This document shows positions 26,419-34,647 of a DNA stretch of 64,000 bases, one piece after another. Position 1 is the stretch's first letter. Every line of letters starts with the position of its first letter. This stretch comes from Actinobacteria bacterium OK074 (GTDB taxonomy: Bacteria > Actinomycetota > Actinomycetes > Streptomycetales > Streptomycetaceae). The translations under genes and the position numbers were made by a program. Under the pieces are notes generated by a model. That model was given only the letters and a program-made list of their open reading frames with translations, searched no databases and was not told the DNA's origin. Location of the stretch: NCBI GenBank assembly GCA_001298575.1, contig LJCV01000088.1:26610-90609 (forward strand). Reading direction: 5' to 3'.

Positions 26419-27615
26419 GTGTCCCAGTCCACCGTCGTCCCCGCCTACCCCTTCCGTGCCCCGCACCGGCTCGACCTGGATCCGGAGCTGGGCGACATCC
26501 GCCGGTCCGGGAAGATCGTCCGGGTCCGCATGCCCGTCGGCGGAGAGGCATGGCTGGTCACCCGCTACCACGACGTCAAGACCGTCCTGGCCGACCCCCG
26601 GTTCTCCCGGGCCCGCGCCATCGGGATGGACCGCCCCCGGCTGTCACCGGAGGTCCTGCCGGCGAGTGCCCTGATCTCCCGCGACGCGGCCGACCACCAG
26701 CGCGTCAGACGCCTGGTGATCAGGGCGTTCACCGCCCGCCGCGTCGAATTGTTCCGTCCACGCGTGGTGGAGACGATGGACAGGGCCATTGACGACCTGA
26801 CGGCCGCGGGTACGCCCGCCGACTTCGTCGAACATGTCGCCACCCCCTTCCCCTACACCCTCATCTGCGACTTCCTGGGAATGGAGATCACCGACCGGCA
26901 CCACTTCGAGCGGCTGGCGGAGATGCTGCGCCGCCGCGATCATTCGACCGACGAACTCCACCAGGCACGTCGTGACCTGGAGACCTACCTGTTGAAGCTG
27001 ATCGAGCAGCGCCGCCGCGACCCGCGGGACGACCTGATCGACTCCCTCATCGCCGCCCAGGCCGCAGAGGACGGGATCGACGACGACGAGCTGATGAACC
27101 TGATCGTCGCCATCCTGCTCGGCGGCAGCGGCTCACCGGCGAACGCGTTGACCAGCTCGATGTACGTGCTCTCCCGTCACCCCGATGCATGGCGGGAGCT
27201 GGTGGACGACCCGGCGAAGATCCCGGGCGCCGTCGAGGAACTGCTGCGCTTCATCCCCCTGGGCGTGGCGGGCGGGTTCGTCCGCATCGCCACCGAGGAC
27301 GTGGAGATCGGCGGCGAGGTCATCAGGTCCGGCGACGCCGTGGTCCCCGCGATGATCTCCGGAAACGTCGACGAGGAGGTCTTCGAGCAGGCCGACCGGC
27401 TCGTCATCTCCCGGACCAGAAACCCCCACCTGGGTTTCGGGCACGGCGCTCACCACTGCCTGGGCGCCCAACTCGCCCGGCTGGAGATGCGGGTGGCACT
27501 GGAACGGCTCACCGCCCGGCTGCCGGGACTGCGGGTGGCCGACGCCGAGGAGAAGCTCCGGTGGAAGCGCAGCGAGGTCAACCGGGGTCTCGACGCACTG
27601 CCCGTGGCCTGGTGA
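26419..27615 (+). CDS. Cytochrome P450
   Basis: Protein of 398 residues, GTG start with a GAGAGGAG ribosome binding site. It has the heme-ligand motif FGHGAHHCLG (Cys347) and an ExxR pair in EELLRF. The I-helix at 235-240 reads GGSGSP, where most P450s have AGx(D/E)TT: the acid is Gly and the Thr is Ser-Pro. This suggests oxygen activation assisted by substrate, or coupling chemistry rather than hydroxylation. The paired ferredoxin follows 4 bp later. The 298 bp upstream are C-rich and contain no gene. Confidence 0.93.
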   Translation: MSQSTVVPAYPFRAPHRLDLDPELGDIRRSGKIVRVRMPVGGEAWLVTRYHDVKTVLADPRFSRARAIGMDRPRLSPEVLPASALISRDAADHQRVRRLVIRAFTARRVELFRPRVVETMDRAIDDLTAAGTPADFVEHVATPFPYTLICDFLGMEITDRHHFERLAEMLRRRDHSTDELHQARRDLETYLLKLIEQRRRDPRDDLIDSLIAAQAAEDGIDDDELMNLIVAILLGGSGSPANALTSSMYVLSRHPDAWRELVDDPAKIPGAVEELLRFIPLGVAGGFVRIATEDVEIGGEVIRSGDAVVPAMISGNVDEEVFEQADRLVISRTRNPHLGFGHGAHHCLGAQLARLEMRVALERLTARLPGLRVADAEEKLRWKRSEVNRGLDALPVAW

Positions 27616-27619
27616 CGCC

Positions 27620-27994
27620 GTGACCGGACCACAGGACGTACCGGACGCGGAGAAGGGACCCGACGTGCTCGACGCGCACGGCATGCCGGAGGGGGACGAC
27701 CGGGCAACCGGAGAGGCAGACCGCACGGCGAACCGGGCAGCGGACGGGACGGACCGTACGACGGACCACGCGACGCGTCACGAGGTGACCATCGACCGGA
27801 GGGTGTGCATCGGCTCGGGCGCATGCGCGAGCACGGCACCGCACGTGTTCTCCGTCCTCGGCACGAAGGGGCACGTGCGGACGTCCCCGACGGCTCCCGA
27901 TCCGCTCGTCGTCGACGCGGCGCAGTCGTGCCTCGTCGAAGCGATCACGCTGCGCGACGTGGACACCGGCGAGCGGATCGCACCACGGGACTGA
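27620..27994 (+). CDS. 3Fe-4S type ferredoxin with long acidic N-terminal extension
   Basis: Protein of 124 residues. The C-terminal 70 residues are a P450-type ferredoxin (VTIDRRVCIGSGACASTAPHVFSV ... AAQSCLVEAI) with three clustering cysteines, as expected for a 3Fe-4S cluster. About 50 residues rich in Asp, Thr and Ala precede it, which is unusual. A later start is possible, but a GTG lies 4 bp after the P450 stop. It is the electron donor for the P450 just upstream. Confidence 0.85.
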   Translation: MTGPQDVPDAEKGPDVLDAHGMPEGDDRATGEADRTANRAADGTDRTTDHATRHEVTIDRRVCIGSGACASTAPHVFSVLGTKGHVRTSPTAPDPLVVDAAQSCLVEAITLRDVDTGERIAPRD

Positions 27995-28063
27995 CGTGCG
28001 GGCCCCGCGGCGGGGCCGCGGCACGGAACACGGGAACCGGCACACGGAGCGGGAGAGGTGCAT

Positions 28064-29242
28064 ATGGGCGGGCCTGCGGTGAGGCGCGAGAACGAGCCGA
28101 AGGTGTCCCTCCGGCAGGTGTCGGGGCGGTGGCAGTCGGCCGCGCCCGACGAGATACCGCTCCACGTGGCCGACATGGACTTCATGACGAGCCCGGAGGT
28201 GACGGCGGCGCTGGGCGCCAGAGTGCGGCGGCCCCTCCCCTACCCCGAGCAGGACGGTGACTCGGCGGCGGTCGCCTGCCTGGTCGACCGCTACCGGCTG
28301 CGGTACGGCACGGCAGTTGACGCCGAGGACATCTGGCTGGTCGCGGGTATCGTGTCCGCCTCAACCGCCGCGATGGCCGAACTCTTCGCCCCGCACGACG
28401 AGGTGCTGTACTTCGCGCCTTCTTACCATGTCGTGCCGGGCACGATCGCCGCTGCGGGGTGCAGGCCCGTCCCCGTCCCTCTCGACCCGGAACGCGGGCT
28501 CGACCCGGCGGCCCTGCGGGCGGCGGTCGGCCCGGCCACCCGCGGTATCTACCTGTGCAACCCGCACAACCCCACCGGCCATGTCTTCGGCCGTGCGGAA
28601 CTCGCGGAGCTGCTGACGGTGGCCGAGGACCACGGGCTGCTCTGCGTGTCCAACGAGATCTACGCGGACCTCGTCTTCGACGGCTCGTTCACGCCGCTGG
28701 TCGCCGAGGCCCGGGGCCGGCCGGTGATGACGCTCAACGGCCCGACGAAGGCGTTCAACCTCAGCGGGTTGGGCGGCGGGTACGTCCACATCAACGACTC
28801 CGGGCGCATGGCACGGGTACGGCTCGCGGCCCGCTACCGGGTGGCGCCGGCCCGCACCCTCCAGCGCACCGCGATGGCAGCCGTCTACAGCGCGGACGAC
28901 GACTGGTGGCGCGACCTGTTGGCCTACCTGCGGGGAAACCGCGACCTCCTGGTGCGCGAACTCGTGGGAGCCCTGCCGGGACTCGCCTGCCACGTCCCCC
29001 GCGCGGGCCTGTTCCTGTGGGTGCGGGGCGGCGGACTCGGAGCGGGGATGTCCCTGGCGGCCCTGCTGCGCGAGCGGGCCCACGTCCGGGTGAACTGCGG
29101 GACCGAGTTCGGCGGTGCCCCGGACTGCTTCCGCGTCACGTTCGGCAGCGACCGTGCGGTGGTGCGCGAGGCGATCCGGCGCATGCGCCCGGCCCTGGCC
29201 GCTGCGGGCCACCGAGTTCTTCCCCCTCGCCGGTCCCTGTGA
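28064..29242 (+). CDS. MalY/PatB-type PLP aminotransferase or C-S lyase
   Basis: Protein of 392 residues, fold type I. It has IPLHVADMDF near the N-terminus (MalY hallmark), CNPHNPTGHVFG, SNEIYADLVFD and the PLP lysine in LNGPTKAFNLSGLGGG. The C-terminal Arg is in CFRVTFGSD. The ATG has GGGAGAGG six bases upstream. MalY-type enzymes are beta C-S lyases or aminotransferases. Here it is last in the P450-ferredoxin run and could install an amino group on a keto acid from the BacA-like route or cleave a C-S bond. Confidence 0.85.
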   Translation: MGGPAVRRENEPKVSLRQVSGRWQSAAPDEIPLHVADMDFMTSPEVTAALGARVRRPLPYPEQDGDSAAVACLVDRYRLRYGTAVDAEDIWLVAGIVSASTAAMAELFAPHDEVLYFAPSYHVVPGTIAAAGCRPVPVPLDPERGLDPAALRAAVGPATRGIYLCNPHNPTGHVFGRAELAELLTVAEDHGLLCVSNEIYADLVFDGSFTPLVAEARGRPVMTLNGPTKAFNLSGLGGGYVHINDSGRMARVRLAARYRVAPARTLQRTAMAAVYSADDDWWRDLLAYLRGNRDLLVRELVGALPGLACHVPRAGLFLWVRGGGLGAGMSLAALLRERAHVRVNCGTEFGGAPDCFRVTFGSDRAVVREAIRRMRPALAAAGHRVLPPRRSL

Positions 29243-29341
29243 TCCGTGTGCGGCGGGGCGTGCCACCGGCGGCCGCCCCGCCGGGCCGCCGGGCCGAAGC
29301 GATGTTCGAACGAAGGACGGGTCGCCCGGCCCGAAAAATAA

Positions 29342-29364
29342 TAGCCATGGCCATAGTAGCCATG
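29342..29364. promoter_or_regulatory. TAGCCATG repeats ahead of the MarR gene
   Basis: TAGCCATG occurs at 29342-29349 and 29357-29364, with the palindrome GCCATGGC within the first. The second lies 14 bp ahead of the MarR start. A plausible autoregulatory site. Confidence 0.4.
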
Positions 29365-29377
29365 TACGGTATCCGTT

Positions 29378-29860
29378 ATGAGCACAACCCCCGAACCCCC
29401 CACCCCCGGCTTCCTGCTCTGGCGACTGTCCACGAAATGGCGAGTCGCCGTCGACCGCGCAGTCGCCCCGTTGGGCCTGACCCATGCCCAGTACGCCCTG
29501 GTGGGCACCCTGTTCGGGATGCACCGCAGTGGACGGCACCCCAGTCAGCGGCAGCTCGCCGATCACACCGGGCTGGAGGCGCTCTACGTCTCGAAGCTGG
29601 CCCGTGCCCTGGAGGCGGCGGCACTGGTCGACCGCGGCCGGGACCCCGCGGATCCGCGGGCCGTCCAGCTGTCGCTCACCCCACGCGGACTTGAGGTCGC
29701 ACAAGAAGCCGTCGCCGTGGTCCAGCAGCTCCACGAACAGTGGCTCGGGCCGCTGGGCGGGCGGGACAGCGACCGTACGGAGCAGTTCACCCAGGTTCTG
29801 AGGACCTTGCTCGACGCACCGCTCGACATCACACCGCTCGACATCGAGGAGCAGTCATGA
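29378..29860 (+). CDS. MarR-family regulator
   Basis: Protein of 160 residues with a winged helix: SQRQLADHTGLEALYVSKLARALEAAALVDRGRDPADPRAVQLSLTPRG contains the recognition helix and wing. MarR proteins usually repress a nearby gene and are released by small aromatic ligands. The stop overlaps the next start (ATGA), so both proteins are probably made together. It may regulate the cluster boundary or just itself. Confidence 0.88.
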   Translation: MSTTPEPPTPGFLLWRLSTKWRVAVDRAVAPLGLTHAQYALVGTLFGMHRSGRHPSQRQLADHTGLEALYVSKLARALEAAALVDRGRDPADPRAVQLSLTPRGLEVAQEAVAVVQQLHEQWLGPLGGRDSDRTEQFTQVLRTLLDAPLDITPLDIEEQS

Positions 29861-30318
29861 GCACCCCGGCAACAGCCCCCGTCCCCACTCCCGTCAACGG
29901 TCGGCTCCTGGGGCTGGCCCACTACGCCAGCCGCACCCTCCTCGAAGTCGAACTGGCCCCCGTCGGCCTCGGCTTCTACCACACCGTCGCCCTGCGCAAC
30001 GTCGCCGACAACGGCGGTACCGCGGAGCGCGACTCGCTGGTCGGGCGGCTCCTGGACACGGTCCGCATCCTCGACGAGGCGACCGCGCGGCAGACCGTCG
30101 ACGAACTGACGGCGACGCAAGCGCTCGTCACCCCGGCCCCCGGCCGACTCGGCCTCACCGACCGCGGTCGCGCCCTGCACGAGCACGCCCAGGCCGAGGG
30201 TCTCAGGATCGCGGCCCGGCTGTACGCCGACATCCCGCGGGCGGAGCTGGAGACCGCGGGCCGCGTCCTGTCGCTCGTACTGGAGCGGGCGAACGCCGAG
30301 CTGGCGACGGCCGTTTAG
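29857..30318 (+). CDS. MarR-like winged-helix partner protein
   Basis: Protein of 153 residues. The order of helices, and the terminal LGLTDRGRALHEHAQAEG, follow a MarR winged helix, but the recognition helix region is poorly conserved. It is translationally coupled to the MarR gene before it. A heterodimer partner, or a MarR paralog sensing a different ligand, is inferred. Confidence 0.65.
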   Translation: MSTPATAPVPTPVNGRLLGLAHYASRTLLEVELAPVGLGFYHTVALRNVADNGGTAERDSLVGRLLDTVRILDEATARQTVDELTATQALVTPAPGRLGLTDRGRALHEHAQAEGLRIAARLYADIPRAELETAGRVLSLVLERANAELATAV

Positions 30319-30458
30319 CCCGCAGCCGGTTTAGTCCGCAGCCCGTTCAACCCGCAGGCCGTTTGGCCCGCACACCCATCCCACCCCCAGCACGCACCCC
30401 CAGACCGTGGAATTTTCAAGCGAACCGCACAGTTGTGGCCCCCGAAGGAGGTCGACTC

Positions 30459-30809
30459 GTGGAGACGACGACGTACTACGGTCACGGAGACGCCGCGGAG
30501 CGCTGGGAACGGGCGGGGCTGTTCTTCGACGCCAAGGACTACACGGCCGCGGCCAAGGTGCTGAGCAGCCTGGTCGAGGAAGTGCCGGAGCAGACCGGAC
30601 CCCGGCTGCTGCTGGCCCGCGCCTACTACCACTCCGCCCAACTGCGGCGCGCCGAGGACGAGTTGAAGGTGCTCGTCGAGCGCGACCCGGTGGAGCACTA
30701 CGCCCGGCTGCTGCTCGGCCGCACCCTGCAACGCCAGGGACGCGACGACGAGGCCGGGCCCCACCTGCGGCTGGCCTCGGCGCTCGCGGGGTCGTTCGAC
30801 GAGTTGTGA
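30459..30809 (+). CDS. Small TPR protein
   Basis: Protein of 116 residues consisting of about three tetratricopeptide repeats (RWERAGLFFDAKDYTAAAKVLSSLV, then PRLLLARAYYHSAQLRRAEDELKVLV, then YARLLLGRTLQRQGRDDEAGPHL). The GTG start has GAAGGAGG upstream. Such short TPR proteins are widespread in Streptomyces with unknown partners. It is convergent with the TetR gene. Confidence 0.8.
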   Translation: METTTYYGHGDAAERWERAGLFFDAKDYTAAAKVLSSLVEEVPEQTGPRLLLARAYYHSAQLRRAEDELKVLVERDPVEHYARLLLGRTLQRQGRDDEAGPHLRLASALAGSFDEL

Positions 30810-30867
30810 ACCACCCGAGCCTCCTCCACCGGTGGCTCCCCAGTGGCGAACTCCCGCCCCCAACCGC

Positions 30868-31446
30868 TCACTTCACCAACCCCGGCCGTAGCCCGTCCAT
30901 CGTGAAGTCGAGCAACCGCTCGGCCTGCGCCCGCTGTTCGGGCCGCGCGGAGGTGAGCGCGATGCCGGCCAGCGTGGCGAACATGTCGTCGGCGCCGACG
31001 TCGGACCGTACGGTTCCGGCGGCGGCGCCGGCGGCCAGAAGCGTGCCGATCGCCTCGCGCATCAGCGCGTGGCTGTGGGTGTAGGGGTCGGCACCCGAGG
31101 CCACCACCGCGCGCAGCGCGTCGGCCAGGCCCGTCTTGGCGGTGGCGTAGTCGATGAACCGCCCCATCCACACGCGCAGCGCCTCGCGCGGCTCCAGCGC
31201 GGCCAGCAGGCCGGGGACCGCGTCGCACAGCTGGACCACCTCGTTGCGGTGGGCCGCCTCGATCAGGGCTTCCCTGGTGGGGAAGTTGCGGTACAGCGTG
31301 CCGGTGCCCACGCCGGCCTCCCGGGCGATGCGCTCGAAGTGCGCGTCGAGCCCGTCCTCGGTGAAGACGCGCACGGCGGCGGCCAGGATCTTGTCCCGGT
31401 TGCGCTGCGCGTCGGCCCGCAGCGGCCGTCCCGGTTCTCGGGCCAT
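30868..31446 (-). CDS. TetR-family regulator
   Basis: Protein of 192 residues with an N-terminal HTH (ILAAAVRVFTEDGLDAHFERIAREAGVGTGTLYRNFPTREALIEA) and a helical ligand domain. The start is MAREPGRPLRAD after a GGGAGGG site. It is divergent from an SDR gene with two inverted repeats sharing AAGTGG in between, so it very likely represses the SDR and itself. Confidence 0.9.
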   Translation of the reverse strand: MAREPGRPLRADAQRNRDKILAAAVRVFTEDGLDAHFERIAREAGVGTGTLYRNFPTREALIEAAHRNEVVQLCDAVPGLLAALEPREALRVWMGRFIDYATAKTGLADALRAVVASGADPYTHSHALMREAIGTLLAAGAAAGTVRSDVGADDMFATLAGIALTSARPEQRAQAERLLDFTMDGLRPGLVK

Positions 31447-31493
31447 CGAACACATCCCTCCCCGGACGAGCACGCTCCCCGGACCGGATTCCA

Positions 31494-31523
31494 TTGCCAA
31501 GTGGAGGCGCGTCCACTTACGGT
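31494..31523 (+). promoter_or_regulatory. SDR promoter with embedded TetR operator
   Basis: TTGCCA (31494-31499), 18-bp spacer and TACGGT (31518-31523) make a plausible promoter. Between them lies the inverted repeat AAGTGGA-ggcgcg-TCCACTT (31499-31518). A second half-matching pair, AGTGG / CCACT, follows at 31530-31553. Confidence 0.55.
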
Positions 31524-31607
31524 GGGGCCAAGTGGCGGCACCTCCGCTTCCACTGTAGGGCACGTCTGCCCGCACCCCGCCTTCAGCACCCTCCGGGAGG
31601 AATCCCC

Positions 31608-32354
31608 ATGTCAGGCATGCCTGGAATCAAGGACAAGGTCGCCGTGATCACCGGCGCCGGCAGCGGTATCGGCGAGGCCACCGCACTCCTGCTCGCCGAG
31701 CGCGGCGCCCGGGTCGTCCTCGGCGGGCGGCGATCCGAGCGGCTCCGAGCCGTGGCCGCCCGCGTCGAGGAGTCGGGCGGCGAGGCCGCCTGGCTCGCCA
31801 CCGACGTACGGCGCCGTACGGACCTCGCCGGCCTGGTCGAGCTGGCCCGGGACCGGTACGGCCGGGTCGACGTCCTCGTCGGCAACGCGGGCGTCGGGCC
31901 CATCTCCGCCATGGACGCCCTGCGCGTCGAGGACTGGGAGGACATGGTCGACGTCAACCTCAAGGGCGTGCTGTACGGCATCGCCGCCGCGCTCCCCGTC
32001 TTCCGGGAGCAGGGCTCGGGGCACTTCGTGAACGTCGTCTCCACCGCCGGGCTGCGGATCTCGCCGCTGATGGCGGTGTACGCGGGCACGAAGAACGCCG
32101 TACGCACGCTCTCCGAGGGGCTGCGGCAGGAGGCCGGCGACCGGTTCCGGGTGACGGTCGTGTCGCCGGGCTTCGTGCACACGGACTTCTCCGACAGCAT
32201 GACGGATCCGGAGATCCGGGCCGGGATCGTCGAGCAGCGCGACCGGATCGCCATTCCGCCGGCCGCCGTGGCCCGGGCCGTCGCCTTCGCCGTCGAGCAG
32301 CCCGACGACGTCGAGATCGGCGACATCGTCGTCCGCCCGACGGCCCAGGACTGA
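31608..32354 (+). CDS. Classical SDR oxidoreductase
   Basis: Protein of 248 residues. It has the cofactor motif VITGAGSGIGEA, VGNAG, the catalytic Ser in VVSTAG, YAGTK (YxxxK), and the C-terminal VVSPGFVHTDF. An Arg-Arg pair after the second strand (GGRRSERL) suggests NADPH. The GGGAGG ribosome binding site supports the start. It is controlled with the divergent TetR gene; the substrate is unknown. Confidence 0.9.
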   Translation: MSGMPGIKDKVAVITGAGSGIGEATALLLAERGARVVLGGRRSERLRAVAARVEESGGEAAWLATDVRRRTDLAGLVELARDRYGRVDVLVGNAGVGPISAMDALRVEDWEDMVDVNLKGVLYGIAAALPVFREQGSGHFVNVVSTAGLRISPLMAVYAGTKNAVRTLSEGLRQEAGDRFRVTVVSPGFVHTDFSDSMTDPEIRAGIVEQRDRIAIPPAAVARAVAFAVEQPDDVEIGDIVVRPTAQD

Positions 32355-32387
32355 CCGACACCTCAGCCAACCGACCGGCGGCACACC

Positions 32388-33785
32388 TCAACCGGCGGAC
32401 GGCACCTGGGGTTTCGGGCGTCGCTCCTTCCGGTGCGCGATCTCGCCGAGGACCACGTCCACGACGACGAACGCGGCCAGCGGGATGCCGAGCAGCGGTA
32501 CGAAGTAGCCGAGGACCGCGACCGCGGCCAGGCACGGTACGAGCAGGTACGGCGGCACCTGCTGCCAGGCGCCCCGCGGGATCGGGCGGCCGAACGCGGA
32601 GCCGCGACCGCGCTGCCACCACATGCGGTAGCCCCACACGATCAGCAGGACCAGGCAGCCGGCGAGGCCCATCAGGGCGATCTGGTTGACCAGCCCGAAC
32701 AGGACGCCGGTGTGCAGGTCGATGCCCCAGCGGGTCAGCTTGGCGAGCACCGGGTAGTCCGCGAACCGCACCACGTCGGTGACCTCGCCGGTGGTCGGGT
32801 CGACGGCGACCGCGTCCTGCTTCTCGGGCCAGCTGCGCTGGACCTGGCGTACGACGTAGGCGGAGGACGCGTCGGCGGGCGGCACGATCTCCACGGGGTC
32901 GCCGAGCCCCTCGGCGCGGGCGGCGGCGAGGACCTTGTCGAGGCCGACGCCGTGCTCGCCGCCGCTGGTGGCCGTGGCGGAGCCGTGGCCCGCGTGGTCG
33001 CCCGACGCGGCCGACGACACCGAGGGGGTGGCCTGGTGCAGCGAGGTGCGCAGTTCGTCGATGTTGGCCCCGGCGTACGTCGACCAGGTCAGGCCGGTCG
33101 CCGACAGGAAGAAGAACCCGGCGGCGGCCCAGACGCCGACCGTGCCGTGCAGGCCGAGGGTGCGGCGCCGCCCGGTGGTGCCGCGCACCGTGCGGCGGGC
33201 GCGGCGGCGCGAGAACCACAGCACCAGGCCGCCCGCGGATATCACCCACAGCCAGCTGGCGGCGAGTTCGCTGTAGAGGCGGCCGTTCTCGCCGAGGTGC
33301 AGGTCGCGGTGGAACTCGTCGATCCAGGTGCGCAGCGGGAGGGCGCCGGTGGAACCGTACTGTTCGAGGTCGCCGCGCACCTTGCCGGTGTACGGGTCGA
33401 CGAACACGGCGAGGGTGTGGGGGGCGGCCACGCCCGGCACGCCGGAGAGCAGCACCCTGGTGGTGGCGTCCTTGGCCGGGGAGGGCCGCACGGCCGAGAC
33501 GGTGCCCTCGGGGTGCGCCTTGCGGGCGGCGGCGACCTGCTCACCGATCGGAAGTTTGCTGTCGCCGACGGGGACGGTCAGCTCGTGGGCGTACACGATC
33601 TTCTCGGCCTGGAAGGAGGCCGCGTACAGCAGGCCGCTCAGGGCGGCGAGCAGCAGGAACGGGGCGACGAGGACACCGGCGTAGAAGTGCAGGCGCAGCA
33701 CCAGCGGGCGGAAGGGCGCCCAGCTGGAGGGGGTGGACGGGGCGGCGGACGCCGGGGACGCGTCCGTCGCGGGAGCGGTGGTCAT
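32388..33785 (-). CDS. PepSY-domain membrane protein
   Basis: Protein of 465 residues with four hydrophobic segments (LRLHFYAGVLVAPFLLLAALSGLLY, then near 200, near 245 and a C-terminal pair). Two extracytoplasmic PepSY-like regions are included (IVYAHELTV ... and a His-rich loop with DHAGHGSATA). Proteins of this type accompany iron/siderophore or copper reduction at the membrane. It stands alone; the role is uncertain. Confidence 0.8.
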   Translation of the reverse strand: MTTAPATDASPASAAPSTPSSWAPFRPLVLRLHFYAGVLVAPFLLLAALSGLLYAASFQAEKIVYAHELTVPVGDSKLPIGEQVAAARKAHPEGTVSAVRPSPAKDATTRVLLSGVPGVAAPHTLAVFVDPYTGKVRGDLEQYGSTGALPLRTWIDEFHRDLHLGENGRLYSELAASWLWVISAGGLVLWFSRRRARRTVRGTTGRRRTLGLHGTVGVWAAAGFFFLSATGLTWSTYAGANIDELRTSLHQATPSVSSAASGDHAGHGSATATSGGEHGVGLDKVLAAARAEGLGDPVEIVPPADASSAYVVRQVQRSWPEKQDAVAVDPTTGEVTDVVRFADYPVLAKLTRWGIDLHTGVLFGLVNQIALMGLAGCLVLLIVWGYRMWWQRGRGSAFGRPIPRGAWQQVPPYLLVPCLAAVAVLGYFVPLLGIPLAAFVVVDVVLGEIAHRKERRPKPQVPSAG

Positions 33786-33945
33786 CGGCGGGCTCCTCCG
33801 GGGCAGGGGACGTGGCCGGTCACGGCCGTTGCGGTGCAGTAGTCGGGGCGCCCGCACCGAAAGTTCCCGCGAGTGCATGTGACCTGAGCCACAAGAGGCA
33901 GAGGGGGCGTCGGATACCCCGTGAGGTGCCTGCCATGCTGGTGCG

Positions 33946-34644
33946 ATGGCATCCGAAAGTGACATGACGACGGCGCACGACCGCACGGGCGTGAGCGAGA
34001 ACACCACCTTCGCCGACCGCCCGGTCGCCGACCTGGTGGCCGAACTCCTCGACGCCGGCGGCCCGTTGCCCATCGTCGCGGCCGGTGACCCGGTCCTGCG
34101 CCGCCCCGCCGAGCCCTACGACGGCCAGCTGGACCCCGCGTTGTTCGCCCGTTTCGTCGAGGCACTCCAGACGACCATGCGCGCCGCCCCCGGCGTCGGC
34201 CTCGCCGCACCCCAGGTGGGCGTCCCGCTGCGGATCGCCGTCATCGAGGACCCGGCGCCCGTCCCGGACGAGGTCCGCGAGGCCCGCGGCCGGGTGCCGC
34301 AGCCGTTCCGCGTCCTGGTCAATCCGTCCTACGACGGTGTCGGCGGCGGTCGGGCCGCGTTCTTCGAGGGCTGCCTGAGCGTCCCGGGCTGGCAGGCGGT
34401 GGTGGCCCGGCACGCGCGCGTGCGGCTGACCGCGCTGGACGAGCACGGCACCGCGGTGGACGAGGAGTTCACCGGCTGGCCCGCGCGGATCGTCCAGCAC
34501 GAGACGGACCACCTCAACGGCATGCTCTACCTGGACCGGGCGGAGCTGCGCTCGCTGACGTCGAACGAGGCCCTCGTCGCCCGGTGGAACACGCCGACGC
34601 CCGAACGGGCAGCGCGGGAGCTGGGCTTCGCGCTGCCCGAATGA
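33946..34644 (+). CDS. def: Peptide deformylase
   Basis: Protein of 232 residues with all three motifs: GVGLAAPQVG, EGCLSVPG (metal Cys) and QHETDHLNG (HExxH). It removes the formyl group from nascent proteins. The N-terminal extension of about 35 residues is typical of actinobacterial type I/III forms. Streptomyces usually carry several copies; this is an accessory one. Its stop is 3 bp from the convergent oxidoreductase stop. Confidence 0.93.
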   Translation: MASESDMTTAHDRTGVSENTTFADRPVADLVAELLDAGGPLPIVAAGDPVLRRPAEPYDGQLDPALFARFVEALQTTMRAAPGVGLAAPQVGVPLRIAVIEDPAPVPDEVREARGRVPQPFRVLVNPSYDGVGGGRAAFFEGCLSVPGWQAVVARHARVRLTALDEHGTAVDEEFTGWPARIVQHETDHLNGMLYLDRAELRSLTSNEALVARWNTPTPERAARELGFALPE

Positions 34645-34647
34645 CGG

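Larger units (their letters stand above)
16163..29242. other. Cryptic biosynthetic gene cluster
   Basis: Minus-strand operon from the 18-codon ORF to the amidohydrolase, plus galE, and a plus-strand run SARP, P450, ferredoxin, PLP enzyme. Overlapping stops and starts link most members. A pathway-specific regulator, exporter, redox pair and two repeat-based putative control regions make a self-contained unit. No standard core enzyme for PKS, NRPS, terpene, lanthipeptide or lasso peptide was found. Confidence 0.7.

Noticed and set aside
26228..26674. Plus-strand frame starting GTG-AAA-AAG before the P450
   Set aside because: Proline/arginine-rich translation that runs into the P450 in another frame; no coding signature.
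28064..29242. MalY-type PLP enzyme as the missing EgtE
   Set aside because: It belongs to a different PLP subgroup, is linked with P450 and SARP and is 11 kb from egtABCD.
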